From: a bacterium
GTDB lineage: Bacteria > Planctomycetota > SZUA-567
Length of the DNA: 42,951 nt
Assembly (NCBI GenBank): GCA_003245715.1
Contig: QKCJ01000062.1
Coordinates: 1-42,951 of the forward strand
Direction of reading: 5' to 3'
Part shown: one piece after another, positions 15,688 to 25,067 of the stretch
How positions within the stretch are numbered: position 1 is the stretch's first letter
Layout: every line of letters starts with the position of its first letter
The notes under the pieces: generated by a model
Told to the model about the DNA's origin: nothing
Database searches by the model: none
What the model saw: the letters and a program-made list of their open reading frames with translations, nothing else
Made by a program: the position numbers and the translations under genes

Positions 15688-17223
15688 ATGGGAAACATCA
15701 ATAAACATCTTATACGTTTTTTACTGGTTACGCTATATGCTGTAACTTTTGCCACGCTTGGAGCATTCTTATATGACTGGTATCTGAGTGTTGATAAAGC
15801 GCCGCCCCTTTCACTGTCATTTTCCGAAGAAGTCGCGGCCAACGCCTCAGAGCGTCTGTATGAGGGAAAGAGCATTTATGATGATCTCAGCACCAGCGGC
15901 GGTTATTATTTCTACTCTCCCATGCTGCCTTACCTGACCTCACTGATCCGGCCATTTTTCGCCTCCCCGGTAAAGGCGCTTAACCACCTCTGCGCGTTTT
16001 TCACATTCTTAATTCTTGTGCCGATATTTCTTATTACCAGAAAGCTCAGCGGTTCGACCCTCGCCGCACTCCTTGCCCCGGCAATATTTATCACATTTTA
16101 TGAGGGCTATAACAAATGGCTTTTCCAATGCCTTCCTGACAACCTGGCATTCCCGCTGGTACTCTGGGCTTTTTATTTTCAGTACCGTTTTATTGACAGA
16201 AAGAATATCCTGCTTTCAGCGATCGCGCCATTTCTGATAATGACAGCAGCTATCGCCAAGGCAAATTTCGGACTATTCGGCATTGCCTGGTTTATCATCG
16301 AAGCGGTGCACAACGGATTTATGCGCGCAGCAATCTCTGCTTTTCCCTCACTGATGATCTTTGCTGCCTTTGCCTGGAAATTCAACACCGGACTTGAACA
16401 CTGGTTTGAGCATATCCTGATACTCGGCAAACGCAAATATGAACCTCTGCATAAATTTATCTGGTTTACCTTCAGATTCAAAGAACCGTTTTTTATCTTT
16501 GCCCTTGCGGGAATATATGGGCTGATAATCCATCCTGGCAAGAAACTTCGCAATGCCGCCCTGCTGATTCTGACAGTATCGCTCCTGCTTGGCACGGTAA
16601 CCTTTATCCGGATAGGAGGGAGCATGAACTCCTACTACCCCCTATTTGCATTCCTTGCCATCTTCAGCAGCTACAGCTTCGTTAAATTCTACAAAGAACG
16701 TTCACGTTTCAGCAATGCGGAAAAAGTCCTCGGCTTGCTGCTTGTCCTGACAACCATGTCTTTTGGCCTGCGCCAGTACCTGCGTGAGGTGGGGATAAAA
16801 AAACAGATGATCGTTGAGAGCAAGGCCAATAATGAGGATTTTCTAAAGACGATAAAAAATCTTGCAAAGGAAGGTAATGTTGTCTATATACCGCATCATC
16901 CGATTCTGATGCGCCAAGTCGGAACAAAAGACCTGGTCACGGCAATGATGATAAATGAAAAACGCACCCTGAGCGGATTGCCATTTCCTGATTCATTTAT
17001 CAGTAATTTCTCCGCGCAGAAATATGATGTCATCATAATGTGGCAGACAGCCTATGAGTACCTCAGTGATTACAGGAAACTTGTCGAAAAATACTACAGC
17101 TTCCGGGAACCGCTTATCCTGGAGTCGAAAGACAAATCACTGACAAAGCAATACCGCGTCTATAAACGAAAACCATCGTTGGGTGCCGATACACAGTCAT
17201 CAGCTACCAGTGTAGCAAAATGA
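15688..17223 (+). CDS. Polytopic membrane protein, GT-C glycosyltransferase-like
   Basis: The 511-residue protein has about ten hydrophobic segments. The first (LIRFLLVTLYAVTFATLGAFLYDWYL) leads into a periplasmic loop with SERLYEGKSIYDDLSTSGGYYFYSPMLPYLTSL. An acidic first loop before 'YxYxPL' is the pattern of GT-C (PMT/ArnT/GT87-like) enzymes, which transfer sugars from lipid-linked donors. A soluble C-terminal domain of about 110 residues follows. The exact catalytic aspartate is not assigned. GAGGAAAT precedes the ATG. Function is inferred from topology and loop sequence; a non-enzymatic membrane protein is possible. Confidence 0.6.
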   Translation: MGNINKHLIRFLLVTLYAVTFATLGAFLYDWYLSVDKAPPLSLSFSEEVAANASERLYEGKSIYDDLSTSGGYYFYSPMLPYLTSLIRPFFASPVKALNHLCAFFTFLILVPIFLITRKLSGSTLAALLAPAIFITFYEGYNKWLFQCLPDNLAFPLVLWAFYFQYRFIDRKNILLSAIAPFLIMTAAIAKANFGLFGIAWFIIEAVHNGFMRAAISAFPSLMIFAAFAWKFNTGLEHWFEHILILGKRKYEPLHKFIWFTFRFKEPFFIFALAGIYGLIIHPGKKLRNAALLILTVSLLLGTVTFIRIGGSMNSYYPLFAFLAIFSSYSFVKFYKERSRFSNAEKVLGLLLVLTTMSFGLRQYLREVGIKKQMIVESKANNEDFLKTIKNLAKEGNVVYIPHHPILMRQVGTKDLVTAMMINEKRTLSGLPFPDSFISNFSAQKYDVIIMWQTAYEYLSDYRKLVEKYYSFREPLILESKDKSLTKQYRVYKRKPSLGADTQSSATSVAK

Positions 17224-17260
17224 TATTTTTTACTGAAACCATTCACGTAACTAATTACCA

Positions 17261-18100
17261 TTACAGGATATCCGCCATTTCGTCTTCAACCCGCCTGAAA
17301 TAGGCTGTAGCGACAACAAACAGAGTTAAGCCGACTACAGCGCCGATACTTATTGCAGACCAGTTTGGTGTGCAGCCAATAAAACAGGCGCGAAAAGCGT
17401 TGACCATCCCTGTCATGGGATTAAGGCTTGCCAGCCAGAGCCACTTTTGAGGTATCATATTTGCAGGATAAACTACAGGCGTAGCAAACATCCAGATCTG
17501 CAGCATAAAAGGCACCACGTAACGGAAATCACGGTACTTGACATTCAACGCAGCAACGATAAAACCAACCCCCATGGACGTGGCAACCAAGAACAAAGCC
17601 CATATAGGCAGAAAGAGAACAATCGCCGAAGGAACAGTATGGTAGTAAAACATCAGGACAATCAGCAGCACCATTGATATAAGCAGATTCATTGCGGTAT
17701 AACCGACGACGCTTGCCGGTATCATAATGCGGGGAAAATAAACTTTTGTAATCAGCCGGGAACCTTCAATCAGACTCTGGCTGGCACCGCTTACGGTCTG
17801 AGAAAAAAACGTCCAGGCTAAAAGCCCAGTATAATAAAAAAGTGGCGCAGGAATATTATCTGTCGGAAGTTTGGCCATCTTGGAAAAAACCAAAGTAAAA
17901 ACAATCATGCCCGCAAAAGGCTGTATTACCGCCCACGCCACCCCCAGTACTGTCTGTTTATACCGCACCTTGATATCACGCAAGGCAAGAGTAAACAATA
18001 AATCGCGATATTGCCACAACTCCTGCGCACGTATTTCCAGCCAATGTCTCGGAGGCTCGACAACGACAAATGGCTGTTTGTTTATTTTACCTGAGTCCAT
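17261..18100 (-). CDS. ABC-2 type permease, polysaccharide export (Wzm/TagG-like)
   Basis: The 279-residue integral membrane protein carries the family's N-terminal pattern (LWQYRDLLFTLALRDIKVRYKQTVLGVAWAVIQP). Six hydrophobic segments follow, with NVKYRDFRYVVPFMLQIWMFATPVVYPANMIP and LNPMTGMVNAFRACFIG. This is the permease half of ABC exporters that move O-antigen or other polysaccharides across the inner membrane. The normal partner is a Wzt/TagH ATPase encoded beside it, yet none is present on either side here. Its 5' flank is a 415-base gap. It converges with the GT-C-like gene, with 37 bases between stops and no clear terminator. Confidence 0.88.
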   Translation of the reverse strand: MDSGKINKQPFVVVEPPRHWLEIRAQELWQYRDLLFTLALRDIKVRYKQTVLGVAWAVIQPFAGMIVFTLVFSKMAKLPTDNIPAPLFYYTGLLAWTFFSQTVSGASQSLIEGSRLITKVYFPRIMIPASVVGYTAMNLLISMVLLIVLMFYYHTVPSAIVLFLPIWALFLVATSMGVGFIVAALNVKYRDFRYVVPFMLQIWMFATPVVYPANMIPQKWLWLASLNPMTGMVNAFRACFIGCTPNWSAISIGAVVGLTLFVVATAYFRRVEDEMADIL

Positions 18101-18515
18101 ATGTTCTTATTACCTTTGCCCTCTAAGCCAACCCTGGCACCATTCTCAAGCATAACGAACTAAATTTTTAATTGTATCAAATGCAAACAAACTATCAAAC
18201 AAAAATGCTGAACATAAGGATAACAGAGACAAATACACTCAAAGTTAATCCGAAATATGATCTATCAACCTGATATGACTCAGGTAGAAGGAGGCTCATT
18301 AGACCGCCCAAAAATCAGCGGTAAATACCATAAATATGTTGTTTAACACCAGATTTGTGGTGTCATATTGAGAATATGCTGGCGTTAATATCAATTAGTG
18401 AAAAATTGAAGCTAAAATTTAGGTGGAATAATACTTGCATAATAATTCGTTCGTACTTACTCCTTACTACTATTAAGCTGCGAAATAAACCACATATGCT
18501 TATAAAGGCACAAAA
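18101..18515. other. Intergenic region between divergent permease and chemoreceptor genes
   Basis: No gene is seen. It must carry both divergent promoters. On the + strand TTGAAG (18406-18411) with TAATAC (18429-18434) after 17 bases is a weak candidate for the chemoreceptor. A short hairpin (ACACCA and TGGTGT arms, about 18344-18360) has no T-run. Confidence 0.35.
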
Positions 18516-20408
18516 ATGAGAATAAAAGCTAAACTACTACTTGGGTTCGGAACTGTTGCCGCGTTATTGATAATTGTTGGAATAACGTGCTATATTGCCA
18601 GTAACAGTGTGCTGGAAAAAACAGTTGATGTTGAGAATTTCCAAAGACTGGATAATGCCTTGAAAAATCGGGAGATCGACCACCTGAAATGGATTGAGCA
18701 TCTTCAGGAGACATTCCTGAATAATAAAGACAAAATTCTGGTTCAGATTAACCCGAAAAAATGCGCCATGGGAATTTGGCTGGCTGGTGACGAGTTCAAA
18801 AAAATCAAGCAGACCAATCCCAAAGTTGCGCAAGTCATAGAATCCATCCATGCGCCGCACAACGACCTGCATCATTCAGCCAAGGATATCTCCAACCTCT
18901 GGCTGGCAGTTCATCCGGAACTGATTCAAACATTATACAAGCGCCTTGACGATCACCGTAAGTGGGCAATCAATGTTGGGGTAGATCTGCAGGAAGGCCG
19001 GACGATAACAGCAGAGATAAATCCGAGTAACTGCCATTTCGGAAAATGGCTCAAAAGTGAAGAATGTGCAAACCTGGAAAAACAATGGCCCGCGTTTTCA
19101 AAGATAATTGAAGAGATCAAGCCGATACATGAACTACTGCACAAGTCTGTAACCGAAATTAACAATTCGGCTCCAGAGGAAAAAAACACTATTTATTCAG
19201 AACAGACGCTTAAATATCTCAATGAAGTCTCCGGCAGATTCAACAAAATTATAAGCATGGAGGAAGAATTGATTAAAAGGCAAAAACAGTCGCATGAGAT
19301 ATTCAAAAACAAGACGATACCGGCACTGTCTTCAGTTCAGAGTGTTTTCAGGAATATTGAGGAGATTGTCAATAAAGAGTCAGACTTAATCGCCAAAGAA
19401 CAGCACCATCTTTTCATGGTTCAGAAATTTTCCATTATTATCGGGTCTGTAGCCGGCCTGTTAATAGCGGTATTTCTTGGTTGGATAATCTCGGCAAATA
19501 TCTCAAAACGCACTGTTAAAATGGTTAAGGTTCTGGGGCTTCTGGCTGAAGGTGACTTAACCATAAATGCCGAGGAAGGAGCCGGAGATGAAATCGGGGA
19601 TATGGCTAAAGCCGTAAACCAGACGGCAGGGAAACTTAAAGATGTTATTTCTGAAATCAGTTCTTCTGCAGACCATACGGCCGCAAGCAGCGAAGAGCTT
19701 TCCGCCGCCGCCCAGAATATTTCAAGCGGAGCTCAAAATCAGGCCTCAAGTGTCGAAGAGATAAGCGCCAGCATGGAAGAACTTACCGCAATGATCCAAC
19801 AGGCTGCTGAAAATGCCAAAGAAGCCAACGAGATTTCCATACAGACCAACCAAACGGCAGAAGAAAGTTCTGCAACTGTCAAGGAATCGGTGAATGGTAT
19901 GTCGCTGATCAATGAATCTTCTTCGCAGATCAATAAAATTATCGGCGTAATCAGACAGATTGCCAACCAGACAAATCTTCTGGCATTAAATGCGGCGATC
20001 GAAGCGGCAAGTGCGGGCGAGCATGGGTTGGGTTTTGCCGTTGTTGCCGACGAAGTAAGGAAACTGGCAGAACGGGCGGGACAGGCATCCAACGAAATAA
20101 CCCAATTAATCGAAGAGTCGGGAAAACGCGTTGCGCAAGGGACACATCTTTCGGAGAAGGTCGGAGAATCCCTTGAAGAGATACAGGCCGGGATTATCAA
20201 AACAGCAAGTGGCATGTCAGAAATCGCCTCAGCTACTGAAGAGCAGGCCAACACAGCCAGCCAGGTCAGCACAGCTATCGACAGCATCAGCGCAATAACC
20301 GAAGAAAACTCTTCAAGCGCAGAGGAAATGGCCGCGAGTGCAGAAGAACTCTCAGCACAGGCACTGAAAATGCAGACTCTGGTGAACCGTTTCAAATTAA
20401 AAAAGTAG
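18516..20408 (+). CDS. Methyl-accepting chemotaxis protein with two CZB zinc-binding domains
   Basis: The 630-residue transducer has TM1 at 7-29 and TM2 at about 304-325. The region between them carries two CZB (chemoreceptor zinc-binding) domains. Copy 1 has His56-x2-Trp59, Cys83 in KCAMGIWL, His115 and His119. Copy 2 has His147-x2-Trp150, Cys173 in NCHFGKWL, His205 and His209. All four zinc ligands are present in both. A HAMP domain ([21 protein letters not shown]) and the signalling domain with the conserved tip ([20 protein letters not shown], near 480) follow. CZB domains sense zinc or oxidants such as HOCl in known receptors. They are usually cytoplasmic, so the predicted periplasmic tandem is notable. 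No other chemotaxis gene is in view. Confidence 0.92.
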   Translation: MRIKAKLLLGFGTVAALLIIVGITCYIASNSVLEKTVDVENFQRLDNALKNREIDHLKWIEHLQETFLNNKDKILVQINPKKCAMGIWLAGDEFKKIKQTNPKVAQVIESIHAPHNDLHHSAKDISNLWLAVHPELIQTLYKRLDDHRKWAINVGVDLQEGRTITAEINPSNCHFGKWLKSEECANLEKQWPAFSKIIEEIKPIHELLHKSVTEINNSAPEEKNTIYSEQTLKYLNEVSGRFNKIISMEEELIKRQKQSHEIFKNKTIPALSSVQSVFRNIEEIVNKESDLIAKEQHHLFMVQKFSIIIGSVAGLLIAVFLGWIISANISKRTVKMVKVLGLLAEGDLTINAEEGAGDEIGDMAKAVNQTAGKLKDVISEISSSADHTAASSEELSAAAQNISSGAQNQASSVEEISASMEELTAMIQQAAENAKEANEISIQTNQTAEESSATVKESVNGMSLINESSSQINKIIGVIRQIANQTNLLALNAAIEAASAGEHGLGFAVVADEVRKLAERAGQASNEITQLIEESGKRVAQGTHLSEKVGESLEEIQAGIIKTASGMSEIASATEEQANTASQVSTAIDSISAITEENSSSAEEMAASAEELSAQALKMQTLVNRFKLKK

Positions 20409-20441
20409 GACCGCATATTAATATAACCAATCTTACTTTTT
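20400..20441. terminator. Possible bidirectional terminator between convergent genes
   Basis: The arms AAAAAGTA (20400-20407) and TACTTTTT (20434-20441) are perfect inverted repeats around a 26-base loop. They lie between the chemoreceptor stop and the radical SAM stop. Each strand ends its right arm in five T. The stem is A+T-rich and the loop long, so this is tentative. Confidence 0.35.
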
Positions 20442-20460
20442 GAATGCCACAAAAGCACCT

Positions 20461-21474
20461 CTATAATATTGTATAGTCCTGCGTGCGGTTGAAATGCTCA
20501 AGCTTACTCACCAGAGTATCATCACCTGCACGCAGAAAGCTTCCGCCCTCAACCGCCAGCCCCTCGTCTGAAAGGCCGATAAACACAGAAATCCCCTTAC
20601 CTTCAGAATATTTGACCGCTTCAACCACATCGCTTAGTTTCGGCGGAATATAATTACCACTCAAAAAATCATCCGCAAGCTTTGTACCGCGCGCCGCATA
20701 AGTAGGATTCAAGTGCATATTAATTTTAACGCCATATTTTTCGGCGCAGTCAGAGAGATATTCAATTGCGTTTTTGATATCAGAAACAGCTTCAGCATCC
20801 GACATCCCGGCGACCGGCTTCTGCATGAAATAACATTTAAGCAAGTAGTCATAAGGAGCTATCTTTTTTACAAAGCTCTCAAAGACAGCCAGACTCAACC
20901 CCTTATCAAAAACATTATTGCGGATATTGTCATCAAACGCTTCAAAACCAATTGCGAACTCCATCTTGGTTGGAGTATCCCCCTCAGCCAGAGATCTGGC
21001 CAGAAATTCAAGTTCTTCAACGTCAACATACTCCGGCCTGCTCTCCATTGTAAGGACCGACAAGTTCGGAAAATGAATATTAAGCATCGCCATCAGATAA
21101 ATCAGCGCGGTACTTGAAAATGTTTTCTGGTCAAGAACCGAGCCATTATTGCTGACAATAAATTTGTTGATTTGTTTATTTTTCTCACGTACCTCAGGCA
21201 AGGAAAAGATATTATCTATCTGGGCAATTATTTCGCGGTAAGAGATATGCCGGCTTGACATCTGCATCGGAAGATTGCAGCCCTGACAGCGCGACCAGCG
21301 GCAAGCCTGTGTATAAAAAACAACAAACAAGACCAAACCCTCAGGTGACTCCTGAAACCACCACTGCGCAACCTGATTTGAATCATGTGAATCATTAAAC
21401 CTGTATTTTTTACCGGCTTTATCGGTGCCGTTGATAATCTGGTTTTCAATACTGCTTCCACTAACATCACTCAT
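20461..21474 (-). CDS. Radical SAM protein (C-x4-C-x2-C)
   Basis: The 337-residue protein has a cluster motif ACRWSRCQGCNLP with Cys58, Cys63 and Cys66. The spacing x4-x2 differs from the usual CxxxCxxC. Downstream strands fit a radical SAM TIM barrel of the Elp3/TIGR01210-like type: NKFIVSNNGSVLDQKTFS, LTMESRPEYVDVEELEFLA and MEFAIGFEAFDDNIRN. EYLSDCAEKYGVKINMHLNPTYAARGT is also consistent. It is expected to bind a 4Fe-4S cluster and cleave S-adenosylmethionine; the substrate is unknown. It is the last gene of the ten-gene envelope operon, starting immediately after the AAA+ stop (TAG ATG). This makes it a candidate maturation or modification enzyme for the system rather than a bystander. 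Confidence 0.8.
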   Translation of the reverse strand: MSDVSGSSIENQIINGTDKAGKKYRFNDSHDSNQVAQWWFQESPEGLVLFVVFYTQACRWSRCQGCNLPMQMSSRHISYREIIAQIDNIFSLPEVREKNKQINKFIVSNNGSVLDQKTFSSTALIYLMAMLNIHFPNLSVLTMESRPEYVDVEELEFLARSLAEGDTPTKMEFAIGFEAFDDNIRNNVFDKGLSLAVFESFVKKIAPYDYLLKCYFMQKPVAGMSDAEAVSDIKNAIEYLSDCAEKYGVKINMHLNPTYAARGTKLADDFLSGNYIPPKLSDVVEAVKYSEGKGISVFIGLSDEGLAVEGGSFLRAGDDTLVSKLEHFNRTQDYTIL

Positions 21475-23286
21475 CTAACAATACCCCATACTTTCAAGTT
21501 CTTTAATTTCCCGCAACCAGCGCTCTTTATTACCGCAGACATCCGCGCGCAAATCTTGCGGCAAGAGTGATCTGCGCGTACAATTCAGCAATGCCTGAAG
21601 CTGCTGATATCGCCGCATCGGTTCAATATCCGCTTCAAGGCGGTCATTGACAATTTCTTTTATTTCCTCAACGGTAAGCCCTCTGCCACGCAGTTTTCGT
21701 TGCGCCGACATCTCACTGCGAAGTGAAGAAAAACCCGCCGCAGATATGCCGCCGAATAAAGGCTTCAACTCTTCAAACTCGGCAGCAGCAGCCGTCCTTC
21801 CTAAAGCTTTATCAATCACCCAACTAACAAACTCATTCCAATCATCACCTTCCGGGTCAAGCACAGGAATTATCAGGTCACCAACTCTTCCCGGCCTGCG
21901 CAGGTCAGGGCTTAATAGGTTAATCCGCGCAGTCATCAACAGCCAGATAACTCTTCCCTTCAGTCCGGGATCTGACATCATCGCCTGAATCTTGCCGGTC
22001 AGCCGTCGCTCGGTCGGATGAGTATTTGCGCCAACCCCGCCAAACTGAGTATCAGCTTCATCAACAAAAATCAATACTTTCGGCAAGGACTTAAGCAATT
22101 GATAAAGGCGCTCAAAAATAACATCCGTCTGCCCGAACCATTGGCTGCGGATATTCTTTAAAACAAGAACAATAATCCCCAACTCACTTGCCACCGCTTC
22201 AAAGATAAAACTCTTGCCGCCGCCAATAGGACCGCATACGCCGGCACCAGAGAAGGCACTCTCAGCCCCGCCCTTGCATCTGGGAATAAACTCATCACGC
22301 AGGAACTTTTTCAATTCCGTAAAGCCCTTAACATCATCAAGCGTGTGTGTCGGCTTTTTAAATTCAACCACCCCCTCACCAAGCTGCGCGCAGACATACT
22401 CCTCAACCTTGCCGATAAGCGCATCAAGCTCAATCGCCTGACCGCTGTGGCTCGCATATTTTAAAAGTTGCAGCAACGCATGCAAGGTCATACCGGCGCT
22501 GAAAATCGCCAGTTCGTCAATGCCCGCCCATAATTTCGCTTTATGTCCTGCCTCCTGTTTATTCTGATAGTCATTAATAAAACGAATGCGCTGCTCTTTG
22601 TCCGGCAGGGAAATACCGATTTCACAGAGCTGCGGCAACCGGGCAATGCGGTTATTTAGAAGAGACCGTGACTCACAGAGCAGTACCACAGAATCACCGG
22701 AATTGATAAAACCCGGATCAGAAAACCAGTCGTGGCAGATACAGACGCGCTGCCGGTCTGCCTCTGAGAGATGAGTAATTTCACCTTCAGGCAATAGCAT
22801 ATCCGAAGCTTCAATAATGATTATCAGTTCCTGCTCAAGGACTCTCTGCGAATTAACCAGCGATCTTGAACACAGACATAGCTGGCGCAAAAACTCAAAG
22901 GCAACAGACGGACGGCCTACAGAATCCACGAGGCTTTCATCAAAACTCTTCTGCAGAAATTCTATTTCCTTTTTCATTCCGCCGTCAGTGAGCATGTTTT
23001 TAATTGCCAGACCATTACTGCTGAGGCCGCTACGCCACATCACCCACGCTTCACGCAACGCCTCACGATCTTCCTTACACTGAAAATGCACCGGCCCATT
23101 AAGCTCATAGCTTATTACAATTTTCCCCGGCAACGCCCACTTTTCAGTCAGAAAATCAAGCAGGGGGACATAGCTACTGTTATCTGCGGCAAACAGATCA
23201 TAAACATTACCACTGAAAATCAGTGCGCGTGACTGACCGGAATTTAGCGCCCGACCAGCCTGTCTGAGAAAATCATATTCACTCAC
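21475..23286 (-). CDS. AAA+ ATPase with degenerate N-terminal ATPase-like domain
   Basis: The 603-residue protein has a C-terminal classical AAA+ module. Walker A is GPIGGGKS (352-359) and Walker B is VLIFVDEAD (404-411). Sensor 1 lies near WLLMTARIN, and DLRRPGRVGDLIIPVLDP contains the arginine fingers. Residues 15-300 resemble a decayed second ATPase domain (ALIFSGNVYDLF, then ELIIIIEASDMLLPEGEI, then DSVVLLCESRSLL) with no Walker A. This two-domain layout recalls Ycf46/FtsH-like proteins. It should be a cytosolic remodelling ATPase. The GTG start overlaps the ABC ATPase stop (GTGA), tying it to the transporter. In other systems AAA+ proteins pair with vWA proteins and with PspA; both partners are encoded upstream in this operon. 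Confidence 0.85.
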   Translation of the reverse strand: MSEYDFLRQAGRALNSGQSRALIFSGNVYDLFAADNSSYVPLLDFLTEKWALPGKIVISYELNGPVHFQCKEDREALREAWVMWRSGLSSNGLAIKNMLTDGGMKKEIEFLQKSFDESLVDSVGRPSVAFEFLRQLCLCSRSLVNSQRVLEQELIIIIEASDMLLPEGEITHLSEADRQRVCICHDWFSDPGFINSGDSVVLLCESRSLLNNRIARLPQLCEIGISLPDKEQRIRFINDYQNKQEAGHKAKLWAGIDELAIFSAGMTLHALLQLLKYASHSGQAIELDALIGKVEEYVCAQLGEGVVEFKKPTHTLDDVKGFTELKKFLRDEFIPRCKGGAESAFSGAGVCGPIGGGKSFIFEAVASELGIIVLVLKNIRSQWFGQTDVIFERLYQLLKSLPKVLIFVDEADTQFGGVGANTHPTERRLTGKIQAMMSDPGLKGRVIWLLMTARINLLSPDLRRPGRVGDLIIPVLDPEGDDWNEFVSWVIDKALGRTAAAAEFEELKPLFGGISAAGFSSLRSEMSAQRKLRGRGLTVEEIKEIVNDRLEADIEPMRRYQQLQALLNCTRRSLLPQDLRADVCGNKERWLREIKELESMGYC

Positions 23287-24233
23287 GCCAGCACTCCCTT
23301 TCCTTTACCCTGCATCACATCCTCCCAGAACTGTTTGAACTGCTGACTGTCCTGAAGGATATCCGGTTCAAACGCTGCATTGCGAATGGTCTGCCGCTGC
23401 GTTTCAAAAGCAACATAATCGCGCTGATCTCCGGGCTGGAATACCGGAGCAAGATTATCATAGACAATCGTCGCCCCCGGACAAACCACATGCCCGACCC
23501 CTTGCCAATCCCAATACTGCGACAGAGCAACAACGCGGTCACTGACATAAATAGCCTCATTAAGCTCGTGCGTAACCATCAGAACCGTGTAGGGCGGTTC
23601 TTTGCCTTCGCGTTGCATGAGACAGTTTTCCGCGTACAAAGACAAAAGCATCTGCTGCAACTCTTCACGCGTCGCTTCATCAAGCGCACCAAACGGCTCA
23701 TCAAGCAAAAGTATCTCAGGCTTCATAATCAACGCCTGCGCAATCGCCACACGCTGACACATCCCGCCAGACATTTCATGCGGATACAAATTAAGCGCCG
23801 CCCCAAGTTTCAGCTTAACCAGCAATTCCTCCGCCTGCTGCAAATGATCTTTACGAAGCCTGCGCCAATTAAAGTATTTAAATAACCGCCCTGCCAGTGA
23901 GGACTGGTCAAGCATCAGGCCAAAAGCGACATTCTCTTTGGCGGTCAGAAACGGATACAGAGTATAACGCTGATATACGATCCCCCGGTCACGTCCGGGA
24001 CGTGTAACAGTATTTGCGGAACCATCAATATTATGAACAACGACCTTCCCTTTACAGGGCGGATGCGTTCCGATTATCGCCCGCAACAGCGTTGACTTGC
24101 CGCAACCGCTTGGCCCGACAAGCGAGACAATCTCACCACGCAGTATTTTAAGATCAACCTCATGCAAAACGTTGTTGGTACCAAACCAGTGGCTGACGCC
24201 GCAGCATTCAAGTACGGGACTAAGCTTTTCCAT
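23283..24233 (-). CDS. ABC transporter ATP-binding protein, nitrate/sulfonate/taurine type
   Basis: The 316-residue ATPase has Walker A GPSGCGKST (40-48), the Q-loop region YQRYTLYPFLTAKENVAFGL and the signature MSGGMCQRVAIAQAL. Walker B is ILLLDEPFGALD and the H-loop is VTHELNEAIYVSDR. It is SsuB/TauB/NrtD-like, and its length exceeds the family's usual 250 by a C-terminal tail of about 70 residues (from WDWQGVGHVVCPGATIVYD). It powers import through the adjacent permease. The start overlaps the permease stop by one base (TGATG). The extended tail may contact the AAA+ or another operon partner; that is inference. Confidence 0.92.
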   Translation of the reverse strand: MEKLSPVLECCGVSHWFGTNNVLHEVDLKILRGEIVSLVGPSGCGKSTLLRAIIGTHPPCKGKVVVHNIDGSANTVTRPGRDRGIVYQRYTLYPFLTAKENVAFGLMLDQSSLAGRLFKYFNWRRLRKDHLQQAEELLVKLKLGAALNLYPHEMSGGMCQRVAIAQALIMKPEILLLDEPFGALDEATREELQQMLLSLYAENCLMQREGKEPPYTVLMVTHELNEAIYVSDRVVALSQYWDWQGVGHVVCPGATIVYDNLAPVFQPGDQRDYVAFETQRQTIRNAAFEPDILQDSQQFKQFWEDVMQGKGKGVLA

Positions 24234-25042
24234 CAGCGTTTACCTCCCTGAACATACCAGCCGCAAAACAGCCGCTGCATAAGAGAGACAACATAATCCA
24301 TCATAAAACCGAAGATCGCAAGCAGTGCAAGATACGGGTACACCACACTCATATTCAGCAGTTTCTGCTGCAGACGTATCCGGTAGCCAAAGCCGACATG
24401 ACCAAAGACCATTTCCGCAGCAATAAGATAAACCATCGCCGGTCCTATCTGCAGGCGGATTGCATCAAGAAGCTTCGGCAAAATAAACCGGACAATCACA
24501 CACCAGACCACCTCAAGATTTGACGCCCCCAGAGTATAGGACTTGTCAATCAGTTCCTGCGGCACTTCACGCACAGCAAGATAAACCGACTGCGCAAGTA
24601 CCGGTAGAACACCGAAAGCAATCATCGCCAGATACATCTGGTTTTCTGTGCCGGTTACCACGAAAAAAACCGCCAGCGCTGCTGTTGGCGGAATTTTTGC
24701 AAACAATTTTACCGGCGGCCCGAGGACTGCCTCAACAATCCTGAAACATCCCATTAAAACCCCAATAACAAAACCGCCAAGAACGCCCCAGCTAAGGCCA
24801 CAAAACAAACGATACCCAGTGGCTAGGCTATCCTCAAACAGCCACACCTCACCTGTGCGCGGATGCGGGCTTATCATTTGTTTGACGCCATCACAAAGCT
24901 GCCCCCAATCGGGTATTGTTGTATCAGAGGGGTTTATCTGATGCTGTCTGATTGAAAGCCAGGTATATAGCAGCAACAGAACCACTACCGAGATAACAGA
25001 AAAAGCCATTGCTTTCCTGTGTCCCAGACGACCTCGAATCAT
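24233..25042 (-). CDS. ABC transporter permease, SsuC/TauC type
   Basis: The 269-residue inner-membrane permease has about six hydrophobic segments, the first at the N-terminus (AMAFSVISVVVLLLLYTWLSI). The EAA-type coupling loop reads VPQELIDKSYTLGASNLEVVWCVIVRFILPKLLDAI, quoted only as its start and end around the conserved G. It belongs to the BPD transporter family that works with NMT1/SsuA solute-binding proteins. I chose the ATG preceded by TTGGAG six bases upstream over the TTG four codons earlier. It sits between the free solute-binding protein (25-base gap) and the ATPase. Confidence 0.9.
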   Translation of the reverse strand: MIRGRLGHRKAMAFSVISVVVLLLLYTWLSIRQHQINPSDTTIPDWGQLCDGVKQMISPHPRTGEVWLFEDSLATGYRLFCGLSWGVLGGFVIGVLMGCFRIVEAVLGPPVKLFAKIPPTAALAVFFVVTGTENQMYLAMIAFGVLPVLAQSVYLAVREVPQELIDKSYTLGASNLEVVWCVIVRFILPKLLDAIRLQIGPAMVYLIAAEMVFGHVGFGYRIRLQQKLLNMSVVYPYLALLAIFGFMMDYVVSLMQRLFCGWYVQGGKR

Positions 25043-25067
25043 AAAAATCTCCAACTAAGGATATACC

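Noticed and set aside
15240..15875. 211-codon - strand reading frame across the end of rarA and the next gene.
   Set aside because: It is antisense to two clear genes and its sequence is low in plausible structure.
18344..18360. Hairpin with ACACCA/TGGTGT arms before the chemoreceptor gene, considered as a terminator.
   Set aside because: The stem is six bases and no T-run follows on either strand.
19739..20458. 239-codon - strand frame opposite the chemoreceptor signalling domain.
   Set aside because: The Ala/Ser-rich antisense of a chemoreceptor coiled coil commonly stays open; no homology is apparent.
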